Program-made: the position numbers and the translations under genes
In this document: piece by piece, positions 29,588 to 35,934 of the stretch
How the letters are laid out: each line of letters starts with the position of its first letter
Numbering within the stretch: the first letter of the stretch is position 1
Notes under the pieces: generated by a model
Told to the model about the DNA's origin: nothing
Seen by the model: only the letters and a program-made list of their open reading frames with translations
Databases searched by the model: none
Origin: an uncultured Verrucomicrobiota bacterium
GTDB taxonomy: Bacteria; Verrucomicrobiota; Kiritimatiellia; RFP12; UBA1067
Assembly (NCBI GenBank): GCA_946631535.1
Contig: CAMPAF010000001.1
Span: 1 to 42,812 of the forward strand
Reading direction: 5' to 3'
DNA: 42,812 bases

Positions 29588-30425
29588 CGCCGCCCTCGCT
29601 TTCGTCACCTCCCCGCAGGGCCGCCATCCTCTCGGACACGATCACGAACCCGTTCCGTATCGCGTCCTCGAAGTCGATGATGACCAGCGCGGACTTCTCC
29701 ATCAGCCGCTGCACCTTCGCGTCGGCGTGGGCGTAGTACTCGGCTATGTTTCGGAAGTTGAACACCACATGCCGCATCGCCGCGACCTTCAGGAACGCCT
29801 TGACCTTCTTCGGCACGTCGGCCTCGTCTATCTCCTTGGCCAGCGCGTCCGCCTTCTCCGTGTCGTACAGCTCCTCCAGCTCCGGGTTCTCGCCCGTGAT
29901 GTTGTACTGCGGCGCCTCGATCTTCGACGAATACTCGAACTCGCTTTCCGCGCCCCTTGCCGCGAACTCCGCGATCAGTTCGTCGAACCCTCCCCCGAGC
30001 GCCTTCAGCTCGTCCGCGCTGTACTGCGCGAGCAGCTTGTCGACGTCCCAGTCCCCGCGCTGCAAGTTGTCCTGAAGGATGAACTCGCGCACCTCCTCGG
30101 GCGTGTAGTCCGAAAGCCGCCTCACGTAGTCGGCCGGCACCACCTTGACGCCGTTCCTCACCAGCGCCCGGAACCTCTTGTTGCCGCACTTGATCGTGCC
30201 GTCCTCCTCGACCAGAAGGGGACGCGTCCGAAGGAATCCATGGATCCGCCGCATCGAGTCGCGCAGCTTCCCGAACTCGTCCTCCGTCACCGTCTGCGGG
30301 TTGTCCGGGTTCTCGTGCAGGGCGGACAGTTCCACCCGCTCCTCGCCCTCGGCAAGGGCGACGCCACCGTTCTCGTCGGCATCTACCGCCGGCAGAGCCG
30401 ACACCTCAGTCTTTCGCTTCCGCAT
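29577..30425 (-). CDS. ParB-like nuclease-domain protein, 282 aa
   Basis: It contains the ParB core: VELSALHENPDNPQTVTEDEF, then GFLRTRPLLVEEDGTIKCGNKRFRALV (read in parts) and FILQDNLQRGDWDVDKL. The C-terminal half is helical with a conserved-looking VVFNFRNIAEYYAHAD stretch. AAGGAGG precedes the start. In phages such proteins are frequently next to terminase and base-modifying glycosyltransferases, suggesting a role in DNA recognition for modification or packaging. The nuclease activity is not established. Confidence 0.8.
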   Translation of the reverse strand: MRKRKTEVSALPAVDADENGGVALAEGEERVELSALHENPDNPQTVTEDEFGKLRDSMRRIHGFLRTRPLLVEEDGTIKCGNKRFRALVRNGVKVVPADYVRRLSDYTPEEVREFILQDNLQRGDWDVDKLLAQYSADELKALGGGFDELIAEFAARGAESEFEYSSKIEAPQYNITGENPELEELYDTEKADALAKEIDEADVPKKVKAFLKVAAMRHVVFNFRNIAEYYAHADAKVQRLMEKSALVIIDFEDAIRNGFVIVSERMAALRGGDESEGGDDA

Positions 30426-30695
30426 TTCCGCCTCCTTGGGTTTTCAGAAAAATTCGTCACTACATTTTCTCGGGATATCTCGCGCCTTGGGCATAGGACG
30501 GTGTGCGCCCCCTCCGGGAGTACCTACCCCACGGGCCGCCATCGCGCGGATGGCCCGAAATCCGCCGTCTGGGCGCTTCCCTTTGAATGCGAATCCACAC
30601 ACGGGGAAAACGCGCGGACGCGTCCTGGACGGCCCTGTGCGGCCCAGGCGCGTCAAAAAACTTGACAGTCTCGGCGCGGCCATATATCATACTTG
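30426..30695. other. Intergenic region, possible packaging or control site
   Basis: About 270 bp with only a doubtful ORF. It contains a small inverted repeat (GTCAA, then TTGAC) around a T-run and a strong plus-strand promoter-like sequence. Being close to terminase and out of coding frame, it is a candidate cos/pac region, but no cos signature is certain. Confidence 0.45.
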
Positions 30696-30699
30696 TCAT
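30460..30699 (-). CDS. Doubtful small ORF, 79 aa
   Basis: The ATG overlaps the upstream stop as ATGA, which favours translation. However, after about 37 residues (MTSMIYGRAETVKFFDAP at the start) the sequence becomes arginine-rich and loses the wobble-position bias of neighbouring genes. A different minus frame across 30444-30683 is equally long. It may be a decayed gene or a translated leader. Confidence 0.3.
   Translation of the reverse strand: MTSMIYGRAETVKFFDAPGPHRAVQDASARFPRVWIRIQREAPRRRISGHPRDGGPWGRYSRRGRTPSYAQGARYPEKM
30662..30690 (+). promoter_or_regulatory. Promoter-like TTGACA-N17-TATCAT on the plus strand
   Basis: A perfect -35 box, ideal spacing and a good -10 point rightward, into genes that are all leftward. 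If active it would make an antisense RNA against the gene at 30696-31241, the possible late regulator. Confidence 0.5.
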
Positions 30700-31241
30700 C
30701 GGTCGCCCCCCATGAAGTCGAACAGATCAGGCTGCAAGTCCTTCCGCTCGGCGTCCTCCCGCTCCCTGCGCACCGCTCCCCCGTGGCCGTCGTCCCACGA
30801 GTGCAGGCGTCCGTGGATGAAGGAAGCGAACCTGCGGATCAGCCGCTGGAACTTCGCCCATGCCGTCGCCCTGTAGCTGTCCCTCGTCACGTCCATGCGC
30901 TCTATCGTCCTGCGTACCCTGTCGAGGTACGCGCCGAACGTGGCGCACGTCCCTCCGTTGCACACGTGAAGCATGAGCAGGGCGTCTATCGTGTCGAGCA
31001 TGCACCACCTTCGGTACAGCTCGGCCGTGCGCTCCTCGACCTCGGGCGGAAGGATGGTGACCTGCCCCCTCGGCGTCCGGTCGAAGGCGATCTTCTCGCG
31101 CTGCACGATGCGCTCCCCCGCGGCGTCGTACGAGACGGTGCCGCCATGCCCCGCCGGCTCTATGTGGTCGCAGGCGAGGCAAGCGGCCCTTGCCTTCTCC
31201 ATCAGCGCCCTGTGCGGGCATTTTTCGGGTGTACAGTTCAT
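30696..31241 (-). CDS. Possible late-gene regulator, 181 aa
   Basis: The N-terminus has four cysteines (NCTPEKCPHRA, then AACLACDH) that may bind zinc. A helical core follows (YRRWCMLDTIDALLMLHVCN and RATAWAKFQRLIRRFASFIH). The gene is directly downstream of rusA and is the first of the late block, the place held by Q-type antiterminators or late activators in lambda-like phages. No family match is claimed; the role is an inference from order. Confidence 0.55.
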   Translation of the reverse strand: MNCTPEKCPHRALMEKARAACLACDHIEPAGHGGTVSYDAAGERIVQREKIAFDRTPRGQVTILPPEVEERTAELYRRWCMLDTIDALLMLHVCNGGTCATFGAYLDRVRRTIERMDVTRDSYRATAWAKFQRLIRRFASFIHGRLHSWDDGHGGAVRREREDAERKDLQPDLFDFMGGDR

Positions 31242-31245
31242 CGTG

Positions 31246-31264
31246 TTTAGACCGTCCGTCAAAA
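31246..31264 (-). promoter_or_regulatory. Late-group element TTTAGACCGTCCGTCAAAA
   Basis: Imperfect dyad spanning the rusA stop codon (TTTTGACGG on the coding strand), four bases before the start of the late-block gene. It is the first of four copies in transcription order. Confidence 0.55.
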
Positions 31265-31726
31265 CGCCATCGGACGGATCTCGATGTCTATCCCCGGCTT
31301 CGGCCCCCACCACTTCGAGGTGGACTTCTCCGTCACGAGCGAGTCGTCCGTCCAGAAGTTGAGGCGGGTCAGCACGTCCAGCAGGTTCTTCTCCAGGTTG
31401 TCGAGGTCTGGCCGCACTGGGTGCGGGATGGGGACGGCGGCCCTCACGATCCGCTTGAGCTCGCTCTTGCGGTAGGGGAACGTCCAGCGCACCTTCAGGG
31501 ACACCGGCTCCGAGAAGGGCACGTCCGGGACGTGCATCGAGAGAAGCGCGGCCAGGAAGTTCTCGCTCTGCCGGACCTTCTTCTTCGTGTAGAACCGGAT
31601 GCGCCCTCCGCAGACGAACGCTCCCTTCTGCTGGGCCGTGGCCGTCGGGGGTATGCAGTCGAGCCGTATCGTCACGGCCTCGCACGCGCACGTGCGCGTA
31701 GTAGTATTATTATAATTATTATTCAT
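31259..31726 (-). CDS. rusA: RusA-type Holliday junction resolvase, 155 aa
   Basis: It resolves four-way DNA junctions formed in phage recombination and before packaging. The RusA signature is present: RPDLDNLEKNLLDVL (Asp107, Asp109) then FWTDDSLV (Asp127, Asp128) and EKSTSKWW. The N-terminus is odd: MNNNYNNTTTRT is encoded by an AAT-repeat tract, so its length may vary. AAGGAGA is 10 bases upstream. It overlaps the primase stop by 8 bp. Confidence 0.9.
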   Translation of the reverse strand: MNNNYNNTTTRTCACEAVTIRLDCIPPTATAQQKGAFVCGGRIRFYTKKKVRQSENFLAALLSMHVPDVPFSEPVSLKVRWTFPYRKSELKRIVRAAVPIPHPVRPDLDNLEKNLLDVLTRLNFWTDDSLVTEKSTSKWWGPKPGIDIEIRPMAF

Positions 31727-32723
31727 GAGTATGGGGTCTCCTTGTAGGTCTCTTGACTTCTGATGACTGAGTATGGGGGATGGTGGGGGTCTTGGGGGCG
31801 GAAGGGGGAAAGAGCACGGGACCGCCGCCCTGCGCCCTGCGCCACGGCTGGAGATCCGCCACCATCCAGAAGGTCTCGGCGGTCAGCCCCGCGTAGTACC
31901 ACTCGCGCAGGTCCTTCTTCGGCGGGGTCACGATCCTGTACGTCCGCCCCATCCTCCGCGCCAGCGCCTGCGCACCCTCCGCGCCAGGCTTCCACGGCGT
32001 CCCGTCCGGACGGAACTTGTACTCGTCGTTGTCGCTCACGATCGTGACGCGCGAGACGAGGAGACGGGCGCACAGCTCCTTCAGCGCATCCGCCCCCGTG
32101 GCGCATGCCGACCTCCCCACGCAGGGCAGGCCGAGCGCATAGCCCGCTATGCAGTCCGTCGCGCCCTCCACCACCACCAGCTCGCGCCCCTTCATCCCGT
32201 TGTACTCCGCCTCCCTCGGCATCAGCTCCGGGTCGTAGAAAAGGCCGTCCCGCGATCCGCCCACCGACCACTTGCCGCTGCCGCCGTACTCCCGCAGCCT
32301 TATCCCGACGCACTTTCCCCCTCCGTCCAGCATCGGGAACGCCCACGCGCCGTGGAACGCGCTCCGTCCGACGAGAAGGCGGTCGATGTCGGCCGCGCAC
32401 AGGTTCAGGTCGTTCGCGACCTCGATCAGCGAGTCGAAGATGTCCTTCCCGCCTCCCGGGCTCTCGAACTCGGCGCGGAACCCCGCCATGGTCAGCTCGG
32501 CGTTGAACAGCCTCGGGCGGGCGGGCGGTTTCGGCCCGCGCCTCACCTCCACGCGCTTCGGGCGCTCCTTCAGGAAGTGGAACCACCCGCCGGACGGACA
32601 GGGGTTCGCGCTCTCGACCCTCATGCAGTGGCAGACCGCGCCGTCGTCCGACACGCCGCACCAGTCTCCATGCTCGCATATCGGGCACGGCTCGCGCTTC
32701 GACACTCTGCGCCATCCGTTCAT
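31719..32723 (-). CDS. DNA primase with zinc and TOPRIM domains, 334 aa
   Basis: An N-terminal zinc-binding segment (CPICEHGDWCG then CHC, residues 13-33) precedes a region with the TOPRIM core: ELVVVEGATDCIAGYALG and VTIVSDNDEYKFRPDG. It would make RNA primers for phage replication. No helicase domain is attached; a separate SF2 helicase is encoded 3 kb upstream. The C-terminal tail is proline-rich (PPSAPKTPTIPH) because it is read through the complementary strand of the G-quadruplex motif. The start is coupled to the upstream stop. Confidence 0.85.
   Translation of the reverse strand: MNGWRRVSKREPCPICEHGDWCGVSDDGAVCHCMRVESANPCPSGGWFHFLKERPKRVEVRRGPKPPARPRLFNAELTMAGFRAEFESPGGGKDIFDSLIEVANDLNLCAADIDRLLVGRSAFHGAWAFPMLDGGGKCVGIRLREYGGSGKWSVGGSRDGLFYDPELMPREAEYNGMKGRELVVVEGATDCIAGYALGLPCVGRSACATGADALKELCARLLVSRVTIVSDNDEYKFRPDGTPWKPGAEGAQALARRMGRTYRIVTPPKKDLREWYYAGLTAETFWMVADLQPWRRAQGGGPVLFPPSAPKTPTIPHTQSSEVKRPTRRPHTHE
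31775..31808 (+). other. Strong G-quadruplex motif (four G5 runs)
   Basis: G5 runs at 31775, 31785, 31794 and 31804 with loops of 4-5 bases, on the plus strand. It lies in the 3' end of the primase gene, just ahead of rusA. Confidence 0.8.
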
Positions 32724-32956
32724 TTCGCGGTCGCCCTCCTCGCCCTGTTGAACTTGAACCACTTGAACGGCTTGGCGTACTTCCGCCGCGCCAGCGCGTC
32801 GTGGCGTCTCGCCGCGTCCCTTATCCCGTCCCTCGACGGGTCGAAGGGCGGCATGTCGAACTCCGGGCACGGGACCAGCTCGATCTCGTACACCTCCATC
32901 GCCATCACAGGCGGACATTCCTCAGCCTCGTAGCCCTCTGTCGATATCGTGTTCAT
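32720..32956 (-). CDS. Small hypothetical protein, 78 aa
   Basis: Acidic first half with several prolines (PCPEFDMPPFDP), basic second half (ARRKYAKPFKWFKFNRARR). It is coupled on both sides (TAATG with the methyltransferase, ATGA with the primase), so it may be a primase or replication partner. No family is recognised. Confidence 0.7.
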   Translation of the reverse strand: MNTISTEGYEAEECPPVMAMEVYEIELVPCPEFDMPPFDPSRDGIRDAARRHDALARRKYAKPFKWFKFNRARRATAK

Positions 32957-34458
32957 TACGCTGCCTTTCTAAACATTGCCTTGACCAGAGCCTTCGCGGT
33001 CTGGACGGGAATCGAGTTTCCGATCTGCTTCACCTGGTCGGCCCGTGAGCCGGACAGCTTGTACCCCTTCGGGAACGAATGCGCCGCCGCAAGTTCGCTC
33101 GGCTTGAGCATCCTTATCCGTATGTCGATGACCCGTCCGTCCTCCAGCACCGGGAACACCCCTTGCACGTTGTCGTATGTCGTGATCGTCCGCATCGGTT
33201 CCTTCGACGGGCGAATATGCCCCGAGTCAGTACCTCCCGGACGGCTCATGTCTATGACGAACGCCTCTATCTTCCGTATCGCGCCGCCAGTTGCTATGGT
33301 CGGGCACGGCTCGCTGTCGGGACGGCATGTCGCACCTCCGTGCTGGCCGAGGATCAGCGGCTGAAGGACGGCTATGTTGTTCCGCGTCGTGATAGTCTTC
33401 ATCGGCTCGTGCGATCCGACAACGCGCCGTGCGTCGTCATGGTCTCCCGGATGGCTCATGTCCATCACGAACGGCTGGATGACGCTGTACCTGTCGTGCG
33501 TCGTCTGCGATCCGAGAGGCTTGCTGCCGTCCTGTATGTTCCCGCCCTTGAAATGGTCCATCACGATAGGGGTGCAAAGCGCATAGTGCTCCTTCACCGT
33601 GACGCAAGGTATCGGATCGTCCACGCTCTCCGCGTCGCAGTTCCTGTTGAACCGCACGATGAACGGCTTGAGGTCGATCCCCCAGTACCGCTCCGCGCCG
33701 GCAGCTATGCGCCGCAAGGTGTTTTCGGCCAACGGGTTGTCCCTGCCGAAGATGGAACGCCCAGTATCAGAGTAGTCGAGGCATTCGGACACGCCGCGCC
33801 ACCGCTTCTGCCCCCGTTTCGGATACTCTGCGTGGGTCGGCTTCGGCCAGCGTATCTTCAGGCCGCATCTGCGCTTGACCGCCTGAAGGAAGAAGCGCTT
33901 GCGGGATGTCGCGTCGCCGTAGTCCGCGCAGTTGAGGATCCGCCATTCGTAGTCGTAGCCCCTCGCCGTGAACTGCTCCAGCCACGCGCGGAAGCACGAA
34001 CCCTCCATCCGCTTGATCGGCTTGCCGTCGGTCGTGAGCGGCCCCCACTTCGTGAACTCGGGCACGTTCTCGATGGTGATGCGGCGGACGTGCTTGTTGT
34101 CCACGAACTTCCATATCTCGTTCGGCTGCGACCGGAGCTGGTTCGACCTCGGCTTGCCACCCTTCGCCCTGGAGTGGTGCGTGCAGGACGGCGAGGCGTG
34201 AAGGTGGTCGATCACGTCCACGTCGATGTCGTCCGGCGTGATCGCCTCGATGTCGGCCTGCATCGCAATCACGTTCGGGTGGTTGGCCACCATCGTCTCG
34301 ATGGCCCTGTACCAGTGGTTCGCCGCGATTTCGCGGAACGGTATGCCCAGCTCCAGCATGGCCTCCTCGAAGCCAGTAGTCCATCCGCCCGCGCCGCAGT
34401 AGAGGTCAAGATGCACGATCGGTCTCATGCCGCGCCGTCTCATGCCGCGCCGCCTCAT
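32956..34458 (-). CDS. C5-cytosine DNA methyltransferase, 500 aa
   Basis: Motif I is DLYCGAGG (18-25). Motif IV is SPSCTHHS with Cys92 as nucleophile; the usual PPC is PSC here. Motif VI is ENV (130-132). Motif X is QIGNSIPVQTA near the end. It adds a methyl to carbon 5 of cytosine in DNA, for protection or as the first step toward further base modification. The variable region holds repeated blocks (VMDMSHPG, VIDMSRPG, each with a TITT stretch), an internal duplication. The start is ambiguous: three ATGs (34458, 34443, 34428) lie in 15-bp tandem repeats, and the first overlaps the upstream stop. Confidence 0.9.
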   Translation of the reverse strand: MRRRGMRRRGMRPIVHLDLYCGAGGWTTGFEEAMLELGIPFREIAANHWYRAIETMVANHPNVIAMQADIEAITPDDIDVDVIDHLHASPSCTHHSRAKGGKPRSNQLRSQPNEIWKFVDNKHVRRITIENVPEFTKWGPLTTDGKPIKRMEGSCFRAWLEQFTARGYDYEWRILNCADYGDATSRKRFFLQAVKRRCGLKIRWPKPTHAEYPKRGQKRWRGVSECLDYSDTGRSIFGRDNPLAENTLRRIAAGAERYWGIDLKPFIVRFNRNCDAESVDDPIPCVTVKEHYALCTPIVMDHFKGGNIQDGSKPLGSQTTHDRYSVIQPFVMDMSHPGDHDDARRVVGSHEPMKTITTRNNIAVLQPLILGQHGGATCRPDSEPCPTIATGGAIRKIEAFVIDMSRPGGTDSGHIRPSKEPMRTITTYDNVQGVFPVLEDGRVIDIRIRMLKPSELAAAHSFPKGYKLSGSRADQVKQIGNSIPVQTAKALVKAMFRKAA

Positions 34459-34470
34459 GCCGCGCCGCCT
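34426..34470. repeat. Three 15-bp tandem repeats carrying in-frame start codons
   Basis: CATGCCGCGCCGYCT repeated three times (plus strand) gives MRRRG-MRRRG-M at the start of the methyltransferase. Copy-number changes keep the frame (15 bp) and add or remove start sites. Confidence 0.8.
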
Positions 34471-34655
34471 TTCTGTTCCCATAGGTCGCACACATCGTTT
34501 ACCATGTTGCCGGACCACAGATGATCGTCGGTGTCGATAAGCGGATGAAAGCAGCCGCACTCGCCTTCATAGCCCACCTCGCCATGCTTGCAGTTCGCAC
34601 AGCACTTCTCGGCTGCCCGAAAGTTGTGCGCCTTCTGAAATTCTCTCCATGTCAT
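34455..34655 (-). CDS. Small cysteine-rich zinc-type protein, 66 aa
   Basis: CCANCKHGEVGYEGECGCFHP holds five cysteines and a histidine in a zinc-binding-like array, then an acidic part (DTDDHLWSGNMVND). The start overlaps the upstream stop, and the end overlaps the first methyltransferase ATG. Similar small cysteine proteins occur in many phages without known roles. Confidence 0.7.
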   Translation of the reverse strand: MTWREFQKAHNFRAAEKCCANCKHGEVGYEGECGCFHPLIDTDDHLWSGNMVNDVCDLWEQKGGAA

Positions 34656-34807
34656 GCCTTGCCTCCTGTGTAAGTCACGCAAGCGGTCAGCGTCGCGGCC
34701 GCAAGCCAATAAACCATCATGCGCCAGTTGCCGTGCCACGCGTAGGGCAGGGCCGCGCACACGTCGAGCGCGATCAGAACGGTCGGGAATATGTACTCGG
34801 TTCTCAT
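34652..34807 (-). CDS. Small membrane protein with two helices, 51 aa
   Basis: Two hydrophobic stretches (FPTVLIALDVCAALPYAW and MVYWLAAATLTACVTY) with a short turn between them. It is coupled to both neighbours by ATGA overlaps, which is the main reason to accept so short a gene. No function is recognised. Confidence 0.65.
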   Translation of the reverse strand: MRTEYIFPTVLIALDVCAALPYAWHGNWRMMVYWLAAATLTACVTYTGGKA

Positions 34808-35607
34808 TTCCCCTCCCCGCCGAAGTCGAACTCGGTCTGCACGAGCTGGCGGACGTCTATCTCCTTCGGCGCTTCCTTGATTTCGTCCCTCGGCCGATCC
34901 TTCGCCGCGTCCATCCCGAACGGCCTCCGCATCGGCATCCAGTGCAGGAAATAGCCGGGCGTGTACCACGGCCCCTCGTACACCTTCCGGCTGAGGCTGT
35001 CCATGTGGTGTACGATCGCCGGATATCCCAGAAGCGAAAGCTGCGTGTACGCGATGCAGCACGCCGTGGCGTCGAGGTCTTCGGCCAATATCAGCATGTC
35101 GCCCTGTCGCCCGCCCGCTTCCACGAACGCCTCCGCGCCCTCTATGAGCAACGCGCCGGCGCCGCAGGCGCAGTCGTTCATCTTCACGATCCTGCCGGGC
35201 TCCGGACGCTCCGTGAACGTCATGCGCGCCATCATCCGCGACACGCAGTCAGGCGTGAAGAACTGGCCGAACGACTTGACCGTCGCGTTCAGGTCTTCGT
35301 ACACGTGGCCGAGGAAGTCGCTCCGCTTCAGCTCCAGCGCTTCGACGAGATGGGCGAACATGGCGCCGACCTTCTTCATCCCGTCCGGCCCGTACCTCCC
35401 GGCAAGCGAGGCGTACATGCTCTCGATCTCGTCCCGCTCGGACTTGTCGATCGTCACCGTCCCCCGCAGCGACAGGGAGAAGATGCGGCACACGTCGCGG
35501 AATATGTCGCTCGGCGAATGGGCGTTCGATACCGTCGGCAGGAGCTTCTTGAACGCGTTGTAGCGTCCCTGCCACGTCTCCGGCGATGGATCCGTCTGCT
35601 TCTTCAC
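34804..35607 (-). CDS. HsdM-like N6-adenine methyltransferase homologue without a clear NPPY motif, 267 aa
   Basis: The middle has the type I restriction methylase pattern: QFFTPDCVSRMMARM, then the SAM-binding motif NDCACGAGALLIEGAE, then ILAEDLDATACCIAYTQLSLLG. The catalytic (N/D)PP(Y/F) box expected next is replaced by a DSLSRKVYEGPWYTPGYFLH region. That variant is seen in other phage members of this family, so methylation activity is uncertain. It may bind DNA or mimic HsdM. It is coupled to both neighbouring genes. Confidence 0.75.
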   Translation of the reverse strand: MKKQTDPSPETWQGRYNAFKKLLPTVSNAHSPSDIFRDVCRIFSLSLRGTVTIDKSERDEIESMYASLAGRYGPDGMKKVGAMFAHLVEALELKRSDFLGHVYEDLNATVKSFGQFFTPDCVSRMMARMTFTERPEPGRIVKMNDCACGAGALLIEGAEAFVEAGGRQGDMLILAEDLDATACCIAYTQLSLLGYPAIVHHMDSLSRKVYEGPWYTPGYFLHWMPMRRPFGMDAAKDRPRDEIKEAPKEIDVRQLVQTEFDFGGEGK

Positions 35608-35933
35608 TTCTCCGCCCTCCCGAAAAAGAGGTCTGCCTGCCGCATGATCGCCGCAGACACCTTCGGCCTTGTCGGCATCCCCGACTGTATCTTTGACGCA
35701 GTAGGGCGCCGTGGGCGCGTCGGCATCTTCGGCGCATCCTTCAGCGGCAGGGTCAGGCTAATCGTCGCGCCCGTCCCCGGTTTCCACCCCCTCGCGTACC
35801 ACGCCTCCGCCACGTCGTCGAGAGGGTAGTCGCACCCCTCGCCGTTCGTGGACTTGTCGCCCCAGAACTTCCCGAACGCGTGTCGGCACACGGCCTGGAC
35901 CTCCGCCGGGCATACTTCGCACTTCCGCTTCAT
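35604..35933 (-). CDS. Small cysteine-rich protein containing a palindromic-element peptide, 109 aa
   Basis: The N-terminus has a CxxC-type cluster (KRKCEVCPAEVQAVCRH) followed by a compact domain, then a basic linker in which MPTRPRRPTASKIQSGMPTR is encoded by the dispersed palindromic element at 35684-35702. The end (AAIMRQADLFFGRAEK) may be a short interaction motif. Start and stop are both coupled. No family is recognised. Confidence 0.7.
   Translation of the reverse strand: MKRKCEVCPAEVQAVCRHAFGKFWGDKSTNGEGCDYPLDDVAEAWYARGWKPGTGATISLTLPLKDAPKMPTRPRRPTASKIQSGMPTRPKVSAAIMRQADLFFGRAEK
35684..35702 (-). repeat. Dispersed palindromic element, copy 6, inside a gene
   Basis: Same 19-bp core as in the intergenic copies, read on the minus strand. 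In frame it encodes PTASKIQS. The flanking GGCGCC and GATGCCGAC sequences are shared with copy 8 at 40130. Confidence 0.9.
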
Positions 35934-35934
35934 G

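Noticed and set aside
30444..30683. Second ORF in the terminase-side gap
   Set aside because: No ribosome site and no coupling; composition not better than the competing frame.
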